Shown here: positions 25,739 to 34,179 of the stretch, piece by piece
How the letters are laid out: each line of letters begins with the position of its first letter
Position numbering within the stretch: position 1 is the first letter of the stretch
Assembly: GCA_965218875.1 (NCBI GenBank)
Contig: OZ244707.1
Location: 2,790,001-2,854,000 of the forward strand
Direction: 5' to 3'
DNA from: CBDCMJ01 sp965218875
Lineage (GTDB): Bacteria > Chloroflexota > Dehalococcoidia > Lucifugimonadales > UBA3495
DNA length: 64,000 nt
Made by a program: the position numbers and the translations under genes
The notes under the pieces: generated by a model
The model's input: the letters and a program-made list of their open reading frames with translations, nothing else
The model's database searches: none
Told to the model about the DNA's origin: nothing

Positions 25739-27268
25739 CTACGGGACCAGAGGCCCCACGGCGCTCCGAGACAGCTCCAACACGTACCCCGGCGCGATGC
25801 CCATGAACAGTATCGCTGCCCCGGTGACTCCCAACGCGGCCCAGGAGGCCGGCGGCGCGGAGAGGCGCTCCTCGACGGGCGGCGCCTGCAGGAACATTAC
25901 GCGGATTATCCGGACGTAGTAATAGGCCGAGACCACGCTGTTGATCACTCCCAGTATGGCCAGCCAGGTCAGGTCTGCCTTTACCGCCGCGGTGAAAATG
26001 TACAGCTTGCCGATGAAGATGCTGGTGGGAGGCACGCCGATCAGGGCCACCAGGGCCAGGGCCAGTGTCGCCGCCAGCAAGGGGGAGCGGCGGGCGATGC
26101 CGGCGTAGTCGTCGATGCGGTCGCTGCCGATGCGGTTGCCTATGGCGGTAATGGCAAAGAATGCGGTCAGGTTGGCCGCAGCGTAGGCTCCGAGATAGAA
26201 CAGCACGCTGTCCGGGCCGACGGAGATGAATTCGGGAACCCCCGCCTCCACGCCGCTGGACTTTACTCCCGCCGCCACCCCTACCAGTATGTAGCCGGCG
26301 TGGGCGATGGTGCTGTAGCCGAAAAGACGGCGGATGTTGCTCTGCCCGATGGCCACCAGGTTGCCTATGACCATGGAAGCGGCGGCCAGAGCGGCCATGA
26401 GGGCAGCCCAGTCCAGGCTGACGTCGAAGAACCCCGTGTAGAACACCCGGAGCAGGATGGCAAAGGAAGCCGCCTTGCTGGCGACGGACAGGAAGGCCAC
26501 CACCGGGGTGGGAGCGCCTTCGTAAACGTCCGGCGCCCACATCTGGAAGGGCGCGGAGGATATCTTGAAGCCAAAACCCACCACCAGTAAGACAATTCCC
26601 ACCAGGAGGGCGTAGTTGCCGAAGGGGAGGCTGCCGCTGGCGCTGCCCACGGCGGCGGCGATCTCGGAGAGGTTCGTGCTCCCGGAAAACCCGAATACCA
26701 GCGCCATCCCGTAGAGCATGATGGCCGAGCTGATGGCGCCGATGACCAGGAACTTCATGCCGGCCTCGCTGGACCGGAGGTTGTTCATGAACGCGGCCAA
26801 GGCGACCAGGGGCAGTGTGGTCAATTCCAGGGCGATGTAGATGGTCACCAACTCGGTGGCGGCGGCCAGCAACGTCATTCCCGTCGCCGAGAAAAGGATC
26901 AGCGCGTAGTATTCTCCCTGGTAGCGCTCCATCTGCCGGACGTAATCGTTGGATATCATGATGACCAGGGCGGCGGCCGCCAGCACCAGGAAGTTGAAGA
27001 ACAGGGCAAACCGGTCCACGGACAGGCTCCCCGCCAGCACGCTGGCCTCACCTGTGGAGAACGGTCCCTCACCCTGGACCAGGGTCAAGGAATCTCTCAA
27101 GTCGAAGGCCTGGACCAGGCTGAGGGACAGGGGAGCCAGCAGTCCCAGGAAGGCAATCACCGGCAACATGCCCTTGCGGGGCAGCACCAGGTCCAACAGC
27201 ACGACCAGGAGGGCCACGCCCACCAAGCCCAGGTAGGGAGAGATGACGTATAGGTCGTGGGCGGTCAT
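25739..27268 (-). CDS. nuoN: NADH-quinone oxidoreductase subunit N
   Basis: One of the three antiporter-like proton-pumping membrane subunits of complex I. The 509-residue protein has about 14 hydrophobic segments. It shows the conserved SNDYVRQMERYQGEYYALILFSATGM, the Glu-containing ALELTTLPLVAL helix, FGFKISSAPFQMWAPDVYEGAPTPVVAFLSVASK with the two functional lysines, and NIRRLFGYSTIAHAGYILVG. It is last in the nuo cluster, seven bases after nuoM. Confidence 0.95.
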   Translation of the reverse strand: MTAHDLYVISPYLGLVGVALLVVLLDLVLPRKGMLPVIAFLGLLAPLSLSLVQAFDLRDSLTLVQGEGPFSTGEASVLAGSLSVDRFALFFNFLVLAAAALVIMISNDYVRQMERYQGEYYALILFSATGMTLLAAATELVTIYIALELTTLPLVALAAFMNNLRSSEAGMKFLVIGAISSAIMLYGMALVFGFSGSTNLSEIAAAVGSASGSLPFGNYALLVGIVLLVVGFGFKISSAPFQMWAPDVYEGAPTPVVAFLSVASKAASFAILLRVFYTGFFDVSLDWAALMAALAAASMVIGNLVAIGQSNIRRLFGYSTIAHAGYILVGVAAGVKSSGVEAGVPEFISVGPDSVLFYLGAYAAANLTAFFAITAIGNRIGSDRIDDYAGIARRSPLLAATLALALVALIGVPPTSIFIGKLYIFTAAVKADLTWLAILGVINSVVSAYYYVRIIRVMFLQAPPVEERLSAPPASWAALGVTGAAILFMGIAPGYVLELSRSAVGPLVP

Positions 27269-27275
27269 CTAGTTC

Positions 27276-28802
27276 TTAGCCGCCTCCGCCCAGGAGAGCC
27301 GCCATGGGCTCCAGCCCGGTGCGGAACACGTCGGTTAACACCGCCGGATACACGCCAACGCCCACTATGGTGATTACCATGATGGCCAAGGGAAGGGCCT
27401 CGACTAGGGTGGCGTCGGTCAAGTGGTCGAACCGCTGCCGCCGCGGTCCGAAGAAGGAGCGTTCCATCATCCACAGGATGTAACCGGCGGTGAGGACTAT
27501 GCTCACCACAGCGATGGCGGTGGGCCAAGCAAAGGCCCGGAACGCACCCAGGAACACCATGACCTCGGAAACGAAGCCGCTCAGCCCCGGCAGCCCCAGG
27601 GACGCCAGGCCGGCCAGCAGGACGGCGCCGGCCACAATGGGCATACGGCCCGCAATGCCGCCCAGGTCGGGGATGTAGCGGGTGTGGGCCTTGTCGTACA
27701 CCAAGCCTACCCCCAGAAACAGCAACCCTGTGATGGTGCCGTGAGTGAAAAGCTGCATGGCGGCGCCATTGAGGCCGGTCACGGTCAGTTGGCCCTCGGC
27801 GACCGCCACCGAGCCGATTCCCAGCAGGACCAGTCCCATGTGGCTGACGCTGGAGTAGGCTATGAGCCGCTTGAGGTCGGTCTGGCGCAGCGTCACTACC
27901 GCGCCGTAAATCACGCTGATCACGCCCAGGGCCACCAGCACCCAGGCGAACCGGTCGGTCTGGCCGGGGAACATACCGAGATTGATGCGCAGCAGCCCGT
28001 AGCCGCCCATCTTCAGCAGCACGCCGGCCAACATGACGCTGGCCGCCGTTGGAGCGTCGGTGTGGGCGTCGGGCAGCCAGGTGTGCAGGGGCCACGTGGG
28101 CAGCTTCACCGCGAAGGCCACGAAGAACAGCCAGAACAGAGCGCCGAGGGGTATGAGCACCCCGGCAGAGGCCAGCATGGCGGCCCCGGACGATAGCTGG
28201 GTCATGTCGAAGGTGCCGATTTCCGGGGTAAGGAACACCGCCACGATGGCGATCAGCATGAAGGCGCTGCCCAGCAGCGTGAACACCAGGAACTTCATCG
28301 CCGAGTATTCTTTGCGGCCCGTGCCCCAGATGGAGATGAGCATGTACATGGGCACCAGCTCCAGCTCCCAGAACAGGAAGAACAAGAGCAGGTCCAGGGT
28401 GGTGAACACGCCCATCACCGCGGTCTGCAGCACCAGCAACCAGATGAAGTACTCCATCACCCGGTGGCTCACGCGCCAGGAAGCCAGCACGGCGCAGAAT
28501 CCCAGCAGCCCGGTGAGAGCCACCAGCGGCGCGCTCAGCCCGTCCACCGCCATGAAGTAGCTGGCGTTGAGGTCCTGGGCCGGTATCCACGAGAATCTGT
28601 CCACCAGTTGGAAGCGGGCGGCCCCATCGCCGCGGTCGAAAAGGCCGAACACCAGCAGCGACAGCACCAGGTCGGCCAGGGCGATCAGCACGGCGAAGCA
28701 GCGGATGTTCCGGTCGCCCCGGACCAGCAGCAAGATCGCCGCCGCCCCAACGGCGGGCAGGAACACCGCGGCGGTCATCAACCCCGAGAAGCCGGTTACC
28801 AC
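27276..28802 (-). CDS. nuoM: NADH-quinone oxidoreductase subunit M
   Basis: Antiporter-like membrane subunit of complex I. The 508-residue protein has about 14 transmembrane segments. Signature segments are FFLFWELELVPMYMLISIWG with the key Glu, AVKLPTWPLHTWLPDAHTDAPTAASVMLAGVLLKMGGYGLLRI with conserved Lys residues, and DLKRLIAYSSVSHMGLVLLG. It lies between nuoL (110 bases upstream) and nuoN (seven bases downstream). Confidence 0.95.
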   Translation of the reverse strand: MVTGFSGLMTAAVFLPAVGAAAILLLVRGDRNIRCFAVLIALADLVLSLLVFGLFDRGDGAARFQLVDRFSWIPAQDLNASYFMAVDGLSAPLVALTGLLGFCAVLASWRVSHRVMEYFIWLLVLQTAVMGVFTTLDLLLFFLFWELELVPMYMLISIWGTGRKEYSAMKFLVFTLLGSAFMLIAIVAVFLTPEIGTFDMTQLSSGAAMLASAGVLIPLGALFWLFFVAFAVKLPTWPLHTWLPDAHTDAPTAASVMLAGVLLKMGGYGLLRINLGMFPGQTDRFAWVLVALGVISVIYGAVVTLRQTDLKRLIAYSSVSHMGLVLLGIGSVAVAEGQLTVTGLNGAAMQLFTHGTITGLLFLGVGLVYDKAHTRYIPDLGGIAGRMPIVAGAVLLAGLASLGLPGLSGFVSEVMVFLGAFRAFAWPTAIAVVSIVLTAGYILWMMERSFFGPRRQRFDHLTDATLVEALPLAIMVITIVGVGVYPAVLTDVFRTGLEPMAALLGGGG

Positions 28803-28911
28803 CCGCCTACCTCCCGGTCGGCCCGTTTCTTATGTCTAGCGCGATCCTCTTTCCCTCGACGCGATGAGCGGCTCCGGGAGACAATTGCGGGCGCGCCGCT
28901 CCCGGACCCAT

Positions 28912-31002
28912 TTACGCCAACACAAAGCCGAGAATGATGAGCAAGACCCCCAGCGCGACTACCACGCCGTAGGCCTGGACCTGGCCGCTCTGGAGGCGGC
29001 CCAAGGCGGGTCCCACGTTGCGGGAAGTCCACCCCAAGGTATCCACGATGCCGTCCACTACGTTGCGGTCCAGCCAGTCCACCGCCGCGGCCAAAGTCCG
29101 GTAGAACGCCCGGCGGACCACCGCGTCCTCGTAGAGGGCGTCCATGTAGTACTTTTGCGCCAACAGCCGGTGCAGCGGCCCGGCCGCTTCGAGAGGATCG
29201 GGCTTTCCCCTTTCCCGTCGGGGCAGGTAGACCAGGGCGGCCAGGAGAATCCCGCCTACGGCGGCCAGCGAGGAAGCCAGGGCCAGCCACCGGATGAACC
29301 CATGCGGCTCCAAGTGGGCCGCCAGGGCCGGGGCCGAGTGTTCCAAGCCGGCCAGGACAAACCCGATAATCCAGTGCCCCGGGATGCCCCATTCCTTCTC
29401 CCACAGAGGGTTGGCCAAATACCCCGAGACAGCGGCGGCAACGCCCAAGACCAGCATGGGGAACAGCATCAGCAGGGGGGACTCGGCCAGGTGCACGCCG
29501 CCCTCGTGGGAGGCGCCCGCCGGCGCGGGCCGGACACTGCCTCCCGGCAGTGACTCCGCCTCCGCGCTGGCAGCCTGGGCCCGGTCTTCCAGCTCCCGGT
29601 CGACGCCGCCCCGGAAGGTCCCATGAAACGTCATGTGCACCATCCTGAAGGTGTAGAAGGCAGTCAGGGGAACCGCCGCAACCAGCATGATGAAGGCCGC
29701 ACGGCTCACCCAGCCGTCCACCAGGCCGCCGCCGGTCCACGCTCCCGCCAGGATTTCGTCCTTGCTCCAGAAGCCGGACAGGGGAATGATGCCCGCCAGG
29801 CTCAGCCCGCCCACCAGGGTCAGCAAGTAGGTCCACCTCATGGGGCGCCACAGGCCCCCCATGTAGCGCATGTCGAAGGTGCCTGCGGCGTGGTTCACGC
29901 TGCCCGCCCCCAGGAACAGCAGCGCTTTGAACGACGCGTGAGTAACCAGGTGGAATATGGCCGCGGTGTAGGCGCCCACACCCAGCCCGGCCATCATGTA
30001 GCCCAATTGGCTGATGGTGGAGTAGGCCATCACCCGTTTGATGTCGTTCATCACCAGGCCCATGGTGGCCGCCATCAGGGCGGTGAAGGCGCCCACGAGA
30101 GCCACCACCGCCATGGCCTCCTGAGACCCCTGAAACAGGGGGTAGAACCGGGCCACCAGGAAGACCCCGGCGGCGACCATGGTCGCCGCGTGAATCAAGG
30201 CGCTGACCGGCGTGGGGCCTTCCATGGCGTCGGGCAGCCACGTGTGCAGCGGGAACTGGCCCGACTTGCCCGCCGCTCCGGCGAAGATGCCCAGGGCCAC
30301 CCAGGTGACGGCTGCCCCTCCCAGGATGCCCAATCCTCCCACCGCCAAGGGCTGGGCCGCCTGCCATATATCGGGGATGTGGAAAGCATTCAGTCCGGCG
30401 GCCGAAAACTCATCGGCGCGAGAGAACAGGTAAATGATGGCGATCAGGAACCCCACGTCGCCGATGCGGGTCACGATGAACGCTTTCTTGGCCGCGGCCG
30501 CGGCCGCGGGGCGTTGGTGCCAGAACCCGATGAGCAGATAGGAAGAGACGCCCACCAATTCCCAAAACGCGTACAGTTGGATGATGTTGGAGGACAGCAC
30601 CACTCCCAGCATGGCGGCGGTGAACAGCCCCATGTAGGCGAAATACCGGGAGAACCCGGGGTCGCTGCGCATGTAAGCCAGGGAGTACACCTGGACCGCC
30701 AGGCTGACTCCGGTGACCACCACCAGCATGATGGCGGTCAACTGGTCCACCAGGAGGCCCAACTCGATGACGGCGGCGCCCACGTCCAGCCACGGGTGCG
30801 GCTCCAGCGTGAGGTCATGCCCCACGATGACCGACCGCAGGGCCCAGACGGAGAGCCCCAGGGCGGCCCCCAGAGAGGCTATCAGCACCAGGCCGCTGAG
30901 CAATGAGAAGCGGTTGAGAAAGGGCCGAATGACCAGGGAGATAACTGCGAAAGACCCCAGGGGCAGCAGCAAGATGGCCCAGATTGCGGCTTCCCCGATC
31001 AT
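28912..31002 (-). CDS. nuoL: NADH-quinone oxidoreductase subunit L
   Basis: The distal antiporter-like subunit of complex I with the long lateral helix at its C-terminus. The 696-residue protein has FWELVGVSSYLLIGFWHQRPAAAAAAKKAFIV, GKSGQFPLHTWLPDAMEGPTPVSALIHAATMVAAGVFLVAR and DIKRVMAYSTISQLGYMMAG. Near residues 490-520 there is a Ser/Glu/Pro-rich hydrophilic insert (EDRAQAASAEAESLPGGSVR). Its ATG is the base immediately after the stop of the small DUF2007-like gene, so the two are tightly coupled. Confidence 0.95.
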   Translation of the reverse strand: MIGEAAIWAILLLPLGSFAVISLVIRPFLNRFSLLSGLVLIASLGAALGLSVWALRSVIVGHDLTLEPHPWLDVGAAVIELGLLVDQLTAIMLVVVTGVSLAVQVYSLAYMRSDPGFSRYFAYMGLFTAAMLGVVLSSNIIQLYAFWELVGVSSYLLIGFWHQRPAAAAAAKKAFIVTRIGDVGFLIAIIYLFSRADEFSAAGLNAFHIPDIWQAAQPLAVGGLGILGGAAVTWVALGIFAGAAGKSGQFPLHTWLPDAMEGPTPVSALIHAATMVAAGVFLVARFYPLFQGSQEAMAVVALVGAFTALMAATMGLVMNDIKRVMAYSTISQLGYMMAGLGVGAYTAAIFHLVTHASFKALLFLGAGSVNHAAGTFDMRYMGGLWRPMRWTYLLTLVGGLSLAGIIPLSGFWSKDEILAGAWTGGGLVDGWVSRAAFIMLVAAVPLTAFYTFRMVHMTFHGTFRGGVDRELEDRAQAASAEAESLPGGSVRPAPAGASHEGGVHLAESPLLMLFPMLVLGVAAAVSGYLANPLWEKEWGIPGHWIIGFVLAGLEHSAPALAAHLEPHGFIRWLALASSLAAVGGILLAALVYLPRRERGKPDPLEAAGPLHRLLAQKYYMDALYEDAVVRRAFYRTLAAAVDWLDRNVVDGIVDTLGWTSRNVGPALGRLQSGQVQAYGVVVALGVLLIILGFVLA

Positions 31003-31209
31003 CTAAAGCTTCCTCACAATCTCTTCCGCCACGTGCTCCCGTCCTTTGGGCACGTAGACCCGGAAAGGCGCCCGTTCGCCCCAGTCCTGAATGTCGCCCT
31101 CGGGCAGGATGCGGGCGGGCAACCCCTCACTTTCCAGGGTTTCCTTCCACATCTCCGCCATCATCAAGTTGGGGACGCGTTTGAACTCAACCCACATGGC
31201 GGGAGTCAC
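31003..31209 (-). CDS. Small DUF2007-like protein embedded in the nuo operon
   Basis: A 68-residue soluble protein, MTPAMWVEFKRVPNLMMAEMWKETLESEGLPARILPEGD and on to VYVPKGREHVAEEIVRKL. The pattern of a 'source' strand, a helix with MAEMWKETLE, a short strand (LPARIL) and a final strand-helix matches DUF2007 (putative signal-transducing, GlnB-like fold); such proteins have no settled function. Its stop abuts the nuoL ATG and it follows nuoK by about 50 bases, so it is transcribed with complex I. Whether it belongs to the complex or is a regulatory passenger is unknown. Confidence 0.65.
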   Translation of the reverse strand: MTPAMWVEFKRVPNLMMAEMWKETLESEGLPARILPEGDIQDWGERAPFRVYVPKGREHVAEEIVRKL

Positions 31210-31258
31210 CTAGCATAGGAATCATCACGGGTTCCCCGTGGTTGCCGCGGGGGGAGCA

Positions 31259-31588
31259 TCAGTTCCGAAGCTCTGTGGCCTCGGTCAAGTCCACCGACTC
31301 GTGGTGCCGGTACATGGCGAATACGATGCCCAGACCCAGGGCTATCTCGGCGGCGGCCACGGTGATGATAAAGAGAGCGAAAACCTGCCCGGTCAGCACT
31401 CCGCCGATCTGCTCCTGCAATCCGGCCGGAGCCAGGTACTTGGCCATGGAGACCAGGGTCAAGTTCACCGAGTTGAACATCAACTCGATGGACATGAGAA
31501 CGGCCAGGGCGCTGCGGCGGGCCAGCGATCCGTATAGCCCGATGACGAACAGGATGGCCGCAATGACCAGCAAAGCTTCAAGCGACAC
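31259..31588 (-). CDS. nuoK: NADH-quinone oxidoreductase subunit K
   Basis: Small three-helix membrane subunit of complex I. The 109-residue protein has the two conserved membrane Glu residues in LMSIELMFNSVNLTL and in FIITVAAAEIALGLGIVFA. The length is normal. It starts six bases after nuoJ ends, and the small DUF2007-like gene follows. Confidence 0.94.
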   Translation of the reverse strand: MSLEALLVIAAILFVIGLYGSLARRSALAVLMSIELMFNSVNLTLVSMAKYLAPAGLQEQIGGVLTGQVFALFIITVAAAEIALGLGIVFAMYRHHESVDLTEATELRN

Positions 31589-31594
31589 GGGCGT

Positions 31595-32263
31595 TCACCC
31601 TTCCGGCCCTTGGGCCGACCCCGGGACCGGACCCGGTGGAGACTCCGACGCGGACCCGGGGGCGGGACCCGCCGGGGACTCAGGAGGCCTTGGTCTCACC
31701 AGCACCAGGGCGCCGATGAGAGCGGCCAGCAGCAAAACGGAAACCGCCTCGAAGGGCAGCACGAACTTCCCGATCAGCAGATCGGCCAGGCCTGCCTGCT
31801 GCGCGGATTCCCGCTCGGCCGCGGTGGACAACCCCGCGTCGGACAGGCTCTCGGCAGATATGGAGGTGACCGCGCCGGTCTGCACCAGGTCAACCCGCTG
31901 TTGCTCCTCCTCGGGCACCAGGTCCCAGTCGGCGCCGGTGACCGCCGCCACCAGCGCGGCCAGGAGCAGCCCGGCCAGCAGCGCCGCGGGAACCTGCAGC
32001 CGGTTGGGCAGGTTGCCCCGCCGCACGTCCCGGCTCAGCATCACCGCGAATATGACGAGGATGGATATGGCGCCGGCGTAGATGAGCACCTGCACCACGG
32101 CCAGGAACTCGGCGTTGAGCATCACGAAGAACCCGGCTATGGTGACGAAGACCAGTATCAACAGGATGGCCGCCCGGAAGAGGTCTTTTACCAGGACCAC
32201 CCCCAGCGCCGCGCCAACGGCCACCACCGCCAGAATCCAGAAAATAACGTCCTGGAACAGCAT
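31595..32263 (-). CDS. nuoJ: NADH-quinone oxidoreductase subunit J
   Basis: Five-helix membrane subunit. The 222-residue protein starts MLFQDVIFWILAVVAVGAAL and has the conserved helix-3 segment EFLAVVQVLIYAGAISILVIFAVML. Compared with about 170-190 residues for most NuoJ, it has an extra periplasmic loop (ADWDLVPEEEQQRVDLVQTG through AERESAQQAG) and a Pro/Gly/Ser-rich C-terminal tail (PGSASESPPGPVPGSAQGP). Its ATG overlaps or abuts the nuoI stop. Confidence 0.93.
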   Translation of the reverse strand: MLFQDVIFWILAVVAVGAALGVVLVKDLFRAAILLILVFVTIAGFFVMLNAEFLAVVQVLIYAGAISILVIFAVMLSRDVRRGNLPNRLQVPAALLAGLLLAALVAAVTGADWDLVPEEEQQRVDLVQTGAVTSISAESLSDAGLSTAAERESAQQAGLADLLIGKFVLPFEAVSVLLLAALIGALVLVRPRPPESPAGPAPGSASESPPGPVPGSAQGPEG

Positions 32264-32962
32264 CTAGCTGCGGGCCGGCCCCGATTGCTCCCCGGGCCCC
32301 TCCCCGCCGGCGTCCCCCTCCCCTTCTGCCGCGCTACCCGAGAAGGGCGGCAAGAGGCCCTGCGGGACCTCCGGCGTCTGGCCCCCTTCGCTCCGGTCCG
32401 GATGACCGCTCCAGGACATGTGCTTGCCGGCCTTGTCGTCCAAGCGCCAACGCCAGGACTCCCGGCCCACCTGGTTCCAGTCCAGGGGTTGACCCTCATG
32501 GGGATGGTAGCCGGCGGATTCCAACTGGGGCCGGAAAAAGCTGCTGGGGCGTTTCTCCGCCTGGCGCAGTTGGTCCAGACCGATGAACATCTCCTTCCTG
32601 GAGTATTGGCCTTGCTCGAAGCCGCTGCCCATAAAGAGGGCGTCGTAGGGGCAGGCCTCCACGCAAAGGCCGCAGAACATGCAGCGGGCGATGTCGATGT
32701 CGAAGACTTCCAGCCGGTACTTGTCTCCCTGCTGGGGCGCCGTCTCGCTGGGGCTGGTGACAATCTTGATGATGCCCAGGGGACAGTACTTGGCGCAGGA
32801 GGCGCATCCGGTGCACCGCTCTTCGTACCAAACGAACTCCTCTCCCCGGAACCTGGAGTGCTGGGACAGCCGCTCCTCCGGGTACTGGACGGTAAAGGGC
32901 CTCTTGGTGAGGTTCTTCAACGTAACCAGCAGTCCCTTGGCCATCTGAAGTCCGTAGATCAT
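32264..32962 (-). CDS. nuoI: NADH-quinone oxidoreductase subunit I, with C-terminal extension
   Basis: The peripheral arm subunit that holds clusters N6a and N6b. Two ferredoxin motifs are visible: CTGCASCAKYCPLGI and CMFCGLCVEACPYDAL. The ATG at 32962 overlaps the nuoH stop in TAATG, giving 232 residues. The family is normally 150-190 residues, and the last 45-50 here (SGHPDRSEGGQTPEVPQGLL onward) are Gly/Glu/Pro-rich. The DNA coding that tail contains GGTCATCCGGACCGGAGCGA, close to the dispersed REP core, so the extension may be an absorbed repeat. A longer upstream ORF overlaps nuoH and is not real. Confidence 0.93.
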   Translation of the reverse strand: MIYGLQMAKGLLVTLKNLTKRPFTVQYPEERLSQHSRFRGEEFVWYEERCTGCASCAKYCPLGIIKIVTSPSETAPQQGDKYRLEVFDIDIARCMFCGLCVEACPYDALFMGSGFEQGQYSRKEMFIGLDQLRQAEKRPSSFFRPQLESAGYHPHEGQPLDWNQVGRESWRWRLDDKAGKHMSWSGHPDRSEGGQTPEVPQGLLPPFSGSAAEGEGDAGGEGPGEQSGPARS

Positions 32963-34179
32963 TAGCTCACCTCGGTCAGGCCGGCCGGGCTCCCCGCTCC
33001 TGGCGCGGGCGCCGGCGGCCGGACTCTTCGCCGCATCAGGCCGCCGAAGAAGCCTATGGAGACCACCGATAGGGCCAGGTTGATCCCGGTCATGGTCCAC
33101 AAGTCTCCGGTGCTCAAAACCCCCTGGCCGTTTCTGAAGAAGTAAACCTCCAAGGCGGTGGCGGTCAAGTTGATCAGGCTCAGCGGCAGCAGGAACTTCC
33201 AGGCGAAGGCCATTAGCTGGTCCACCCGCAGCCGGGGGAAGGTGGCGCGGACCCAGATGAAGACGAAAAGGACAGCGCCCACCTTCAGCAGGAACCACAG
33301 CCAGCCGACGTAGGTGGAAGCAGGGCCGGACCATCCGCTGAGAAAGAAAGTGACGATCAGGGCGGCGGCCACCAGGGTCGCTCCGAACTCCGCCGCCTGG
33401 ATTATGGCAAACTTGGCGCCGCTGTACTCGATGTGGAAGCCGGCGATGATCTCCGACTCCGCCTCGGCCACGTCGAAGGGGGTGCGGTTGAGCTCCGCGG
33501 AGCTGCCGGCCAAGAAAACGAAGAAGGCCAGGGGCTGGACCAGCAGAAAGGGCACGGTCTGCGCGTCCACCACGTCGGACAGCGACATGGAGCCGGCCAG
33601 CAACACCACTCCCAACAAGGACAGGACCACGGGAATCTCATAGCTGATCAGCACCGCCACACCCCGGGCCGCGCCAAACATGGCGTAGCGGTTGTTGGAG
33701 GACCATCCGGCTATGAAGATGGCGACGGCGGTGAGGGAGCCTATGGCCAAAACGTAGAGAACACCCACGTTGAGGTTGACCAGGGCCGTGTCTTTGGCAA
33801 AGGGGACCACCGCCATCATCAGGATGACGGGCATCAGCATGAGGATGGGGACCATGAAGAAGGCCACCCGGTCGGCGGCCGCCGGAGTGAGGTCCTCCTT
33901 CATCAGCAGCTTGACCACGTCGGCGATGGGTTGGAGGACCCCAAAGGGCCCCCAGCGGTTGGGGCCAATCCGGTTTTGCATGCGGCCCAGGAGACGCCGC
34001 TCCGCCCAGGAGAGGATAGCGGCTCCCAGGAGCACCATGTTGACCAGAATGACCATGATTACCAGTCCGGCCACCAGGTAAGACAGCCAACAGGGAAGCA
34101 CTTGGCCCACCCAGTTGTACACCACGCGGAAGAGGACGGTGTCGTACAGAACGTTGTCCGGCCCCAGGGCGCAGCTCAA
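32962..34179 (-). CDS. nuoH: NADH-quinone oxidoreductase subunit H
   Basis: Membrane subunit at the base of the quinone-binding site. It shows the hallmark SWAERRLLGRMQNRIGPNRWGPFGVLQPIADVVKLLMKED, then GWSSNNRYAMFGAARGVAVLISYEIP, the Glu-rich LNRTPFDVAEAESEIIAGFHIEYSG and WVRATFPRLRVDQLMAFAWKFLLPL. About eight helices are present and the length of 405 residues is a little above average. I place the start at TTG 34179, in TTGA overlapping the nuoD stop, with GGGAGAAG upstream; a longer frame extends into nuoD but only as shadow. Confidence 0.93.
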   Translation of the reverse strand: MSCALGPDNVLYDTVLFRVVYNWVGQVLPCWLSYLVAGLVIMVILVNMVLLGAAILSWAERRLLGRMQNRIGPNRWGPFGVLQPIADVVKLLMKEDLTPAAADRVAFFMVPILMLMPVILMMAVVPFAKDTALVNLNVGVLYVLAIGSLTAVAIFIAGWSSNNRYAMFGAARGVAVLISYEIPVVLSLLGVVLLAGSMSLSDVVDAQTVPFLLVQPLAFFVFLAGSSAELNRTPFDVAEAESEIIAGFHIEYSGAKFAIIQAAEFGATLVAAALIVTFFLSGWSGPASTYVGWLWFLLKVGAVLFVFIWVRATFPRLRVDQLMAFAWKFLLPLSLINLTATALEVYFFRNGQGVLSTGDLWTMTGINLALSVVSIGFFGGLMRRRVRPPAPAPGAGSPAGLTEVS

